64,000 bases of DNA from Arcuatula senhousia (lineage: Eukaryota > Mollusca > Bivalvia > Mytilida > Mytilidae), in NCBI GenBank assembly GCA_963971305.1, contig OZ020309.1, positions 3,155,001-3,219,000 on the forward strand, read 5' to 3'. Each line of letters begins with the position of its first letter. Within the stretch, counting starts at the first letter, position 1. Under the pieces are notes generated by a model. It did not search any database and was not told the origin of the DNA. It saw only the letters and a list, made by a program, of their open reading frames with translations. A program made the translations under genes and the position numbers. Positions 54,400 to 64,000 of the stretch are shown in pieces.

Positions 54400-55110
54400 C
54401 AATGGTGTCGGGTACAAAAATCTTAAAAGTTGGGAAACATACACTCCATCTGCCAGTGGGTGGGTATGTTACTTTCCAGATTAGGAAAATCAATAATTTG
54501 AAAATTAAAATTGTCTCTTTTGTCATATATTTTGTACTAATGAGATGACCACCCGAGACAAATTCGAGATGCAAATCAAAGAAGGAAGTGAGGCAAATAG
54601 CTTTGATGGTGTCCTTAATCTCTATCTCTGGAGGATAAATTGAAGAAATCCATCTAGCAAACAAAAGCGTTTTTGACAGAGAGGACATCGTCAATATATC
54701 TGATAGTGAGATTTAAGGATCTGGCTTCTTTTAATTTCTTGTTCTTTACGAGTTGCTGAAGAAAGAAGAAATTCAGTCTCGTAAGAGTTATAGAAACAAG
54801 TCGGCGAGGAGAGAGGCACAATTTGTTCCCAGCTGAATGCCAACTTGTTGTTTAAAAATCTCTCCTCTAAATGTGACAAATATGTTGTCAATAAGGAAAT
54901 CAAGCATACTGCAAACTTGGTTCATGGTATAACATGTCTTATCTCTATAAGATATTTCATGAAAATATGTGGAATTATAGGCCAAAACAACAAAATACCT
55001 AGAATAAGAGAATGCCTTTTTTAATAAGTTCCTTCAGTGGGCATTTTAATTTCTTGCGTGGTAAGTTTGTGTATAAAACTGAAAATTCAAACGTTTTCAA
55101 AGAATGAACT
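54400..55110 (-). pseudogene. YIDD-type reverse transcriptase fragment (probably Penelope-like)
   Basis: Reading the minus strand from 55110: KTFEFSVLYTNLPRKKLK, then MLDFLIDNIFVTF and GIQLGTNCASLLADLF, then YPPEIEIKDT and SFFDLHLEF. These line up with the better preserved gene at 62495-64000 (LIDNIFVQF, GIPMGTNCAPLLADLF, YLDLHLEID). Several frameshifts and stops break it. The metal-binding YxDD block is not readable here. Confidence 0.78.
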
Positions 55111-55261
55111 TCAATAAATCAGTTTATTGGTTAAATCGTCCTGAATACCCTAGGAGACTTATGGTCCACCAGCAGCGGTTTTCGACCCAGCGATTTTTAT
55201 TACTAAAAGAATTAAACGACAAGTACGTAAAAAAAACCAGTTCAAACAGGAAAGAAAAGCA

Positions 55262-55620
55262 CCGAGGATATCGACCCGAGCCCAGCACCAAGGATATCGA
55301 CCCAGACTCAGCACCGAGTATATCGACACGAACACAGCACTGAGGATATCGATAACCTGAAGTACAAGGAAAGCTGAACCCAGCACAAAAGATACCGACC
55401 ATGTGTGGACTAGGCAAGCCAACCCCAGCAACGAGGATATCGACAATGTGCAGAACAGGAAAGCCAAACCCAGCACCGAGAATATCGTCCATGTGCAGAA
55501 CAGGAAAGCCAAACTCAGCACCGAGGATATCGTCCATGTGCAGAGCAGGAAAGCCAAACCCAGCACTGAGGATATCATCCACGGAAAGAACAGAGAAGCC
55601 AAAACTAGAACTGAGGAAAA
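55262..55620. repeat. 45-bp minisatellite with shorter units at its left end
   Basis: Unit AGGATATCGTCCATGTGCAG + AACAGGAAAGCCAAACCCAG + CACCG, with ~27-bp forms (AGGATATCGACCCGAGCCCA + GCACCA) at the left. As 45 is divisible by three, two + frames stay open as 15-residue repeats (for example RISSMCRTGKPNPAP). No splice or start context supports a protein. Confidence 0.9.
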
Positions 55621-55904
55621 AGACAACGGAATCGTACTTATATAATTACATCAGTTGAAAAAAAAAAACACAACAACAATTAAATTTAAGTAAATAGCAA
55701 CTTGAAAAATCGACATTTATTCTCATAAAGTAAAAGTTTATCTAATTAGGTGTAGATTTAAGGGGAGCGTAAGTTTCTTTCACAATTTTGCATAACAGGA
55801 AAAAAGGATGATTTCAAAATATTTCTAATTTTTTGAAATGGTAAAATTTATCTATTGTTCAAAAATGATTATTTTATTTAATATGATGGTGTCCTGTTTC
55901 ACAT
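55621..55904. other. Short intergenic stretch
   Basis: AT-rich; no feature recognised. Confidence 0.35.
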
Positions 55905-56160
55905 AAACGATAAGAAAGAAGCAGAGATGTACTTATGGTACACTGTAATGCCAAAAGTCAGAAAGGACTTAGAAGAGGCCTGTAAGTAAACCTGAGTACA
56001 GCAGGTTGATTGAAACTGTAACAAAAATAATATAATAGCAACAACGCAAACTCAAGTCGTAATGACGATAAATTTATCAGCCCCGAAAGGATACGTAGTT
56101 CGTGCTTGTAGCAACACCCGTGGTGTGTTTCCTACAGAGTCACTGCTGCATCTCAGATCC
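55905..56160 (-). repeat. Retroelement tail copy, minus orientation
   Basis: AAGAAAGAAGCAGAGATGTA, GCCAAAAGTCAGAAAGGACT, CAACGCAAACTCAAGTCGTA and GTTCGTGCTTGTAGCAACAC match 62209-62440 in the same orientation. A short frame here (DGVLFHINDKKE) is therefore repeat, not an exon. Confidence 0.65.
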
Positions 56161-56715
56161 AGTAATGTCTTTATTATGACGACTCAATGTTTTAAAATGT
56201 TCCTAATAATTTTTCACATGTTAAACAGAGGCCAACGAAAGGCACTTACCGGAAAGCTTTTATTTAGTAGGACATATTAAACATCGAATAAGAAGTGTTT
56301 TTAACAGGTGACTAGCTTTTTAACAATTGTAAAAGCAGTGTAACATTTTATGTATATGACGTTTTTATATTTGCAAAAAAAACAACTTTTATGATACTTT
56401 TAGTTATTACTCTATTTAATTGACCGTGTCGGTCAAGGGGCAATTATTTCGGACTCCTTCATTTTAATCCTACATAAAAGACCGATAAAACCAAGCTCTG
56501 CCCACCCTTGTTAAACCATACAGTTAAACGTCTTTTTTTAATTTCACAATAATATTATTTTTAATGAACTAAAGCAAAGTTATATAATAAAAATATGTTT
56601 TCATTTCCCGCCTCTGTCTACAGACAGGAGGTCCAAGTTTTTTAATTTGCTCCTTCATTGTGCATTACAAAAAATAGTTTTATTCAAATACACCACCATA
56701 CACAAATTATTTAAA
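56161..56715. other. Intergenic, nothing recognised
   Basis: No gene or clear repeat. Confidence 0.35.
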
Positions 56716-57430
56716 CTAGAAGCTCCCAGGAGCCTGAATCGCTCACCTGATCTCTTATGCCAAAGTTTGAATAAATTTCACAAACTTTCAAGTATACAAA
56801 GTTGCAAAACAATTCCTTCAGTGGTTTCAGAGAAGATTTTTGGAAATCAGTTTAAATTAATAGAAAAAAACAGTTAAAGGGCAATAACTCTTAAATGGCT
56901 GATCTGACAATATTGACCCTGAAATCATTTTTGTAGATCTCAATGAGCTTTACAATATTGCAATGCAAACTTTTCCTCTATCACTAACAGTTTTCAAGAT
57001 ATTGTCCAAAAACTGCAAAAATGGTCAATTTTGACAATTAAAGGGCAATAACTCCTATAAGGAGTCGTTTCACAACTTCGACTCAATGGAGAGATTTGTA
57101 GAGCTTTTGATGCTGAACATGAAGGGTTGCTTCGGATTTTCTCTATCTCTTATACTTTTTGAGTTATAAGCCAAAAACAATGGTCTGACCCCCCTGTTCT
57201 ATTTTTAGCAACGGCCGCCATGTTGGTTGGTCGACGTGTATATAATTCACAAACTTGGTAGAGGACATCCTAAAGATCATGTATACCAAGTATCAATGCA
57301 ATCCCTTTGGTGGTTTCAGAGAAGAAGATCTTTGAAGAAAGGTTAACGGACGGACGACAGACGACGGACGACGGACGGACGGACGACGGACGCTTAACGA
57401 TGACAATAGCTCACATGACCCTTCGGGTAA
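56716..57430 (-). mobile_element. Helitron-like element, single-unit copy
   Basis: CTAGAAGCTCCCAGGAGCCT (56716) at one end and ACGATGACAATAGCTCACAT followed by GACCCTTCGGGT at the other. It is the reverse complement of the 11923-13394 family but has one 490-bp body unit instead of three. The GGACGGACGACGGACG tail is at 57350-57390. It sits after AAA, consistent with CTAG followed by T on the element strand. Confidence 0.72.
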
Positions 57431-60400
57431 AACAGGTAAAACCCAAGATACGGATTAAATTTTTTATTAAAAAAAATTAAAATAATAAACAGCAACAAGT
57501 ATTTCAGGACAAATGGTTTTCTATCTTTCAAAAGATTAATAAAATAAAAACAAAACATATACTTACCTTACAAAAGCGTTTCAAACAAACAAAAGTCCTT
57601 TTGCCTAAACGGTCTAAGAAAGAACTTAATATAAGTTGATAATAGTAACACATGCTTCAGAGTTAAATTAGTTTCTCTTTGAAAAGCAGAAAATATTTGA
57701 AGTGTTTAAATTTACCGAACATAGAAATATTATTTCTTTTGTAATTTTAATATCATGGTAATTGAGCGGAAAAAACGTACGTGCGGATATCTATTTTACA
57801 CAGGAAAAATAAACAATAAAATACTTGTATTGCATTTTTATAAACAGAATTAGACAAGAATACGAAATTATGTTTTTAAAAATAATTTTCAAAATATGCA
57901 AATGTTATATTGTGGATGTAAAAACAACATTAAGGTTCAAATGCAATAAGACAGCGGTGGTCCAGTTACTTACATTTGATACTCGCCAGTGGCTAAAATA
58001 GCATGAATCGATTTTCTCATTTCTTCGCACAGAACTTGAAAGGTTATACATTTGTTGCATTTGATCAGGGTATTCTCATTGAAGAACCACTACATATATA
58101 TGGCCAATTACAATTTGCACGCTAAAATATTGCAAATAAAAAAGAAAGTTTTAAGTTATGATATCATTTATTTTTTTGTCTGGGATACGTTTTGTTTGCG
58201 TGCGTTTAAATCTTGATTAAAGCCGCTGGAAGTAAACATTCCACGTTCTTAAGTGACTTCCTGTAATTTCCTAAACATTTCACGAATTACCAAAGATACA
58301 TATTGTTTCCAATAATTTCAATTCAATTGCTTGATTTGTCAATAAATTAATGCATTTTTTGCTAGTATTGACAGGTATTTATTACTTATGTTTACTAATT
58401 TGATCTAGCACAGGACTGAGCGTCCATTTGCATTACAAGAAATAAACTCTTGATTTTAAACAATATTGATATAACGCAATAGAAAAATGTATACATTTAT
58501 GAAAATAGCACATAACTTTTATAATGATAAACTTAGGTATGGTTAGTAAAATTTTAAATAAAATTTATGAAAGAAAAAGAATACCTAAAATTTCAAATTA
58601 GATTCAAAAAGCAACTTATTGTTATAAGAGGGTGGTAAAGTGGGGATCCTAACACTAAAACACGTGCTTAGAAATGCCGAAAACAAAGCATGAATTAAAG
58701 AAAGCGCATATCAGGAAACGAGAAAAAACACATTTGAATAATTGTGGAATTCAATCAATTTCTTTTGAATTTGAAAATTATCAAAATATCAACTGATTTT
58801 AAAACGTATCAAATTTCAAGCAAAAGGGATTATCACACACAAGATATTTGTTGTTCGACACAAAACAGGGTACAAAATGCATGCAAAAACGGAGCACGTA
58901 CAACGATGTAAACACAAAAACACGGGTAATAAAAATCAAATTCACGATACACGGAAAAACGTTGAAAACGTTGCACGAAAAAACCTTTACTTTTATTCTT
59001 GCCGTATAGATGTTAAATTATCTAAATAACACTTAAAAAAAAGAATTTATAAGATTTCATTGTAAAACATTAAAGGACACTAGAATTTGCCATTCTTTCC
59101 TCCTGTTACATATTTGTATATATGTTCCGGGTTATATGAGTACATGTACCTTACTCTAAGGTCATAACTGTGTGGGTAACGTATAAATTGTTAAACCATA
59201 TGTGTATTGTTTTGTCAAAATGATATAAGTATAAAGAAGGCAATTAACATTTTAAAATATATATCAAATTATCAATATTTCTACCAAAAAAGATTAAATT
59301 TAAAGATTTTACTTTAATTTTCATTTCATAACCTTCACTTAATAAAGTTTCAAGGCAGTTTTCATTAAAAAATGGTTGCTTTTGAATGTATTTGTTTTAT
59401 AAACCACATTACCATAGAAATCGGGATTTCTGTATTTAATTTGTGTCAACGATATTCTTGTGTAAGTGTTAAAATTAGAGATGGAAATCCGGACTGATTT
59501 AGTTGTGGTAATTTTGCTGAAGAAAAAATATGGTTTCATTCATATAAACTCCATCAATAAAGACAACACAAAAGCAGAGACACGCCAGATAAATTGAAAA
59601 CGTTAACGGTACAGGTTCTGTTTGTACCATTATAACAAACACCGAAAGTTTGCCGTCTATCCCGCATGCATAAGTTCAACAACTCGTCTTGGAAATTTTA
59701 ATAAACGCTATTTTTAAAAAATGGGCAAACTCGCACTTACACATCTATTGAAAACGATATATATGCTAAGGTATACTTTATAGAGTCTAGTATAATCATC
59801 AAATGTACAGAACTGCGATTAATGCAAATGTCTTATAAGCTGTTTGGTTCAGTGGTCGACGAATTGTCAATATTTGCACATATATTTGCCGGACTTCAAT
59901 GGATCACTTGAACAGAAAAAAAATGAAAACTTCATTGTCACCTGTAGTTACATTGATAATGTCTGTTAACTTAACAACCCTCGATCAATTGGGTTATATT
60001 TGTATCTCGTATGTCCTCATGGACGTCCACTATGATATTACAAATTGTCTTAAACAGACTTTTTGGACATTCGGAAACTTCAAACATTTGATCAAAACTT
60101 TTCTAATACTTTTAAATCTATTCATCTCTTTATGATGTGAATTCCAGCTCAATCCAGACTTGTTCAGATCATTTTATAGGCATGGCACTTTGTCTTCATG
60201 GTGACTTGAAATCTTAACTTTTTCTGTGAGTATTCAATGGCCGCTTCAGATATTAACAGCTACTAGTGTTTAGAATATGGACAAATTATCCGATTCATGT
60301 TTTTTATTTGGTTTATTTTCATCCGATGAAGGCTTTGTAGAAAGCAACTTTCTTTTTGTCAATTTTATCTTTTATGTAACAGCTTTTGTCCGTCCCAGCT

Positions 60401-60747
60401 TATGACGCTTGCCTTATGCAACTGATTTGTCGTTATAACAGGATATATGGGGTATATAATATTTTTTGTCTCACGCAAATTGCTAACGCATGATTACATT
60501 GCTTCTCCGTTGTTGTCTTTGCCCAAGAAAGGTAGTGGAGTTCAAATACGGGAATTCTATCTCTCAAGATGACGAAAAACGACGGTTAATCGTAAATTGT
60601 TTGTGGTGTCACACTACAAGATTTGAACCAAATAAAACATAATCGTTTTCAGCATGTGTTATATGTGTAATATGTATAAACAATAGTAGATTCATTCCAA
60701 AACACATAATTAAAATGATTTTGAGTCTCTAGTTGCAGTTTTGTTGT
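57431..60747. other. 3.3-kb intergenic stretch, nothing recognised
   Basis: Strongly AT-rich. I looked for F5/8C C-half motifs, splice-bounded frames and terminal repeats without success. Short open frames (59339-59539, 59899-60135) have no protein-family character. Confidence 0.45.
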
Positions 60748-60774
60748 TGACAACAACAACAACAACAACAACAA
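60748..60774. repeat. (CAA)n microsatellite
   Basis: GACAACAACAACAACAACAA, nine units. Confidence 0.95.
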
Positions 60775-61557
60775 TCTTTATTCTCATCACCAAATACATA
60801 GGTACAGAGAAGAAACACATATACAATATTTGCAAAACAAAAACAGAGAAAACATACACAAACTCAACATAACAAGTTGAAATTCAGAAAAAAAATGCCT
60901 GATGAGCGTGCAACGGCCCATATAAGTCAAACGTTATTCTTGCCGTCGGTGAGATAGTCCAGTCGATTTGTGCAGGTTTTTGGCGAAACTGATTAAAGTA
61001 TGGTAAAAGCATATAATTTGTCATGGTGGTTGAAAATAGCAAACTTAACAATATAAGTTAATGGACCCAAATCAAAAATTAAAAATGGCGGCAATTTTCA
61101 AGATGGCCGCCTAATGGAATAAAAATTACGAAATTAATCAATTTAAAATTCATTAAAAATTGTACTTTGAAGATAAACTCACAAAATTGTGTACGACAGC
61201 AGTGTAAACTATTCTAAAGAATATAATAGAAACCGGTTTGCCATAGATTGAAAATGTTTGTAATTTTAAAGATGACCGCCTCAAAAATAGCATATTTATC
61301 TACATTATGAAAATTATTTATACCCAACATATGAATGAATGCAATAGATACGTGCTCAAAAAGTTTAAAACAAGAGTAAAAGGAATCTCTATTCTGTTTG
61401 AATATATCAGACAGGGAGTGTACAGAAATATTTACATATCTAGCTAATCGGAGTAAAATTGTATTTAGATGTAAATATTGTCATTTAAGCACATGAAACA
61501 ATGATATATATTCAGCCGGCTGCAGACCACCTTATAGACTGTTCATTGCCATCTTAA
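60775..61557. other. Intergenic, repeat-like
   Basis: AAAAATGGCGGCAATTTTCA and AGATGGCCGCCTAATGG (61080-61114) echo the GGCGGCCATTTT motifs at 49.6-50.3 kb. No gene. Confidence 0.4.
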
Positions 61558-62085
61558 AATGAAAATATCAAAGCCATAAAGACTATGAAAACTGACCAAC
61601 ACCAGACAGAGAATTTAAGTCATTATTAAACTCGAATCCTAAAAAAACAGCATAAATACTCAAACCCATGACACAATGGAACTCCCACAAGATTGGAAAA
61701 AGAATACAAAATTTAAGTTGTTAAAAAGGGAGGCTTAATCGATTGTAAAACTATAGAGCATTATTGTTACTAATTATATAAATCCTTAACAGAATAATTC
61801 TATGTCGTATTAAAACAACTTCAGACAAAAAACTGCGAGATCAGAATTGATTGAAAAAAAAATCTTGCATTGAACCGATATTCAACCTGCACATCAAGCA
61901 GCAAATTCAACGAAACAGTTCCTCTATATCTATTACATAGACTTCGAGGAAAGTTTCGATATCCTTGATCAAGAAATTATGCAGAGACTTCTTTCAATCT
62001 ATTGAATTCCAAACAGAATTGTTACATCAATAATGAATATGTACAGCTCTTGGAAAAAATGTCAGGTAGTGCACCCGAGAGATAT
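61558..62085 (+). pseudogene. LINE (non-LTR) reverse transcriptase fragment
   Basis: A decayed frame reads LPQDWKKNTKFKLLKRGG, then YYIDFEESFDILDQEIMQ, a stop, and IPNRIVTSIMNMYSSWKK. The order LP.DWK..., IDFEKAFD and IP...V..I..MY is that of the palm of LINE-type reverse transcriptases (RTE/CR1-like). Several stops; no endonuclease seen. Confidence 0.72.
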
Positions 62086-62204
62086 AAGTAAACAGTTTTT
62101 AGACATGGATGTTTACTTTTCATTTCTTTGTTTTATTTTGGCCATGAATTGATTGGATGATTAGAGAATCACACCAGAGAAGAAGAAATGGAATCCACCA
62201 TGTG
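62086..62204. other. Short stretch between retroelement fragments
   Basis: No feature recognised. Confidence 0.3.
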
Positions 62205-62460
62205 TAAGAAAGAAGCAGAGGTACCAATGGGGTATCCGAATATCAAAAGTCCGAAAGGGCAGAGACAAAACCAGTAAACACCAACAGGAACGGGACAAAA
62301 CCAGACAACATGTAAAACATGGAAACACAAAATAACTGAATATCAATCAACAACGCAAACTCCAGTCGAAACAAGAGTGAACTCAGGTGCTCCGGAAGAG
62401 TAAGCAGTTCCTGCTTGCTATAGCACACCTTTCGCGTTGCCAATAGTCCATTCAGCGTGT
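62205..62460 (-). mobile_element. 3' tail of the YIDD reverse-transcriptase element
   Basis: Lies directly downstream of the pseudogene at 62495 on its strand. In reverse complement it matches the 52690 repeat (CCGGAAGAGTAAGCAGTTCC, CAACAACGCAAACTCCAGTC, AAAGTCCGAAAGGGCAGAG). Confidence 0.6.
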
Positions 62461-62494
62461 CAAATCCGGTAAAGGAAGACAAAACAACACCCTA

Positions 62495-64000
62495 TCACAA
62501 ACCAATATCTGCACTCATCTGAGAGATCGAAATCCCATATTTGTCTATAAGTGCATGATGTCTTCCGTAAAATTTCTTGAGTGAAGACAGCAACCGAGGA
62601 GCAACATAACCCTGTGTGAGCAATTTTTGCGTCAGACGTGTCGCTCTGCTAAGGAAATCGATGTAAGTCCCGCACGCTCTGGAGTAACGAATCAATTGAG
62701 ATACGTAAACTCCATAAGCTGGAACGGACGGAATGTTGCTACACAAGAAGGGAAAGTTGACGATTGGAAAGTTGAAGTCATCACGTTTGTCATAGAGTCT
62801 TGTTGAAAGTCTTCCTTGTGAGTCAATTTCTAGATGAAGATCTAAATATGAAGCAGACTTCCAAGAATCCTTTGTGTCCTTTATCTAAAGCTGCTGGGGA
62901 TATATGAGATGGAGAAAGTCACCAAATCGAGAATTGTTTAGTGAAAGGACATCATCAATATAACGGAGCGTGAGGTTGAAAGAGAGAGCTAGTCTACGGT
63001 CTTTTTTGTCTAGAAGAGATTGTAAGAAGTCTGCTTCATATGAATGAAGAAACAAATCAGCAAGCAAAGGTGCACAATTAGTGCCCATAGGAATCCCTAG
63101 TGTTTGCTGAAAAACACGTCCACCAAACTGAACAAATATGTTGTCAATAAGAAAGTTCAGCATGTCGATTATTTGGTCTTCTGTAAATTTGTTCTTTTTC
63201 TTAGACTCATTGATGACAAAGTAAGTCTTGAAATTTGTACCTGCGTTTTCCATTCTTTTTGAAAAAGCTGCGTTTAATCAGCTGTGCCAATCGGGATTTC
63301 AGTTGTTCATGTAGAATAAAAGTGTAAAGTGTGGAGAAATCGAATGTTTTGATGCTGTTACAAGATGAAACTTTTTTAGAGTTAAGAATCTCCATCAGTT
63401 CTTTCGAATTCTTCAGGATCCACATTTGATTGACACCATTTCTAGAATAACAATCGTAATATTTCTGGAGGCCGGATTTTATTGCCGTTAGTATTGAAGT
63501 CAACAGAACTGAAAGAGGCTTAGTTGTACATTTGGATGACCCTGCGATGAAGCGCTGTTTGTATGGATTTTTATGTAATTTAGGAATCCAATACAGGGAT
63601 GGAATTTCGTCATTACTGCCACCAACAGAAAGGCCGAAGGAGGAAATGACAGATTTGTGATTGTCAATGATTTCCCCCTTAGACAGTGTTGTAGCCGTGT
63701 ATGTGGTGCTATTGCTGGTACAACCAACCCCCAATTCAGCTGTCAAACAGTCAATATAGTGTTTATTGCACACACAAATGATGTTATTTGGTGCTTTGTC
63801 TGCAGGAACAACAACATATTTGTCATGTAAGGTGGACAATGTTTTGGCAACATCAGCCTTGCTGAAAATGGATGTTGCCTTAGTGCTCATTGAGCCTTTC
63901 AACGAATTGATTCTTTTCAAAACCAATGACCTCACAGCTTTTACCCATTCTGACAAAACGTAACATTCTTTCTCCTGTTCTTTTTTGGCCCATTTTCTGG
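62495..64000 (-). pseudogene. YIDD-type reverse transcriptase (probably Penelope-like element)
   Basis: Minus strand, running in from beyond 64000. It shows YVVVPADKAPNNIICVCN and IPSLYWIPKLHKNPYKQRF (N-terminal RT blocks), KTFDFSTLYT, MLNFLIDNIFVQFGG, GIPMGTNCAPLLADLF, LRYIDDVLSLNN (catalytic Asp pair), YLDLHLEID, YDKRDDFNFPIVNFPF and YGVYVSQLIRYSRAC, then a thumb-like end with FYGRHHALIDKYGIS and a stop at 62495. The order and PADK/YIDD style fit Penelope-like elements, though no GIY-YIG domain is visible. A frameshift at ~63230-63250 and a TAG at 62887-62885 inactivate it. Confidence 0.82.

Noticed and set aside
55880..55985. Exon-like frame DGVLFHINDKKEAEMYLW with a GTAAGT donor
   Set aside because: The DNA matches the retroelement tail at 62209 in the same orientation, and there is an in-frame stop just upstream with no acceptor.
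1..64000. CRISPR arrays, bacterial operons or ribosome binding sites
   Set aside because: The DNA is eukaryotic; none of the tandem repeats has the spacer-repeat pattern of CRISPR.

Overview
The window is AT-rich animal nuclear DNA with spliced genes (canonical GT..AG introns, AATAAA signals), few genes and very many repeats. Gene content (ribosomal protein L13a, a Tctex-type dynein light chain, an expanded set of F5/8C lectin exons and a PAN-like exon), the protein-primed PolB (Polinton/Maverick-type) pseudogenes and the style of the repeats (GTCC-rich tails, Helitron-like elements ending in CTAG, YIDD reverse transcriptases) point to a bivalve mollusc, most likely a mussel. The species call is inference; nothing in the sequence names it.

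Layout. 0-1.6 kb: the last two coding exons of RPL13A, + strand, with a well-formed C/D-box snoRNA in the intron before them. 1.6-10.6 kb: gene-free DNA with a ~168 bp tandem repeat, two striking palindromes, a dead BEL/Pao integrase and hairpin MITEs. 10.6-17.6 kb: a mosaic built around a broken Cys-rich/C2H2/acidic gene (minus strand) that is split by a 1.47 kb Helitron-like element, followed by 20 bp and ~40 bp minisatellites, a 146 bp satellite in which most units carry a consensus estrogen-response-element palindrome, telomere-like TAACCC arrays and a long inverted repeat. 17.7-18.4 kb: a fold-back element. 18.7-20.8 kb: two exons of a DYNLT5/TCTEX1D1-like gene, + strand, with an E-box-dense TA-flanked MITE in the intron.

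21.5-29.5 kb: two related 2.4-2.6 kb terminal-inverted-repeat elements, the first nested in an older MITE and the second sitting just behind an F5/8C exon. 25.5-41.2 kb: a minus-strand cluster of lectin-type exons: a PAN-like signal-peptide exon, three F5/8C N-half exons, one good C-half exon and one decayed C-half. A 2 kb segment holding one N-half exon is present twice, 4.9 kb apart, nearly identical. 41.6-48.4 kb: two protein-primed PolB pseudogenes in opposite orientation; the longer runs from zinc-finger N-terminus to palm domain but has four nonsense codons and a frameshift. 48.6-50.4 kb: purine-rich minisatellite, TTAGGG-like array and diverged tandem repeats; a ~200 bp stretch here is related to one in the 15 kb mosaic.

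50-64 kb: dispersed repeats, one more F5/8C exon (+ strand), degraded YIDD-type reverse-transcriptase genes (probably Penelope-like), their putative short tails, a 45 bp minisatellite and a decayed LINE. The live genes are separate (ribosome, dynein, extracellular lectins); the unifying theme is repeated invasion by PolB-type, Helitron-like, TIR and retro-elements, some nested closely enough to give a relative order of insertion.
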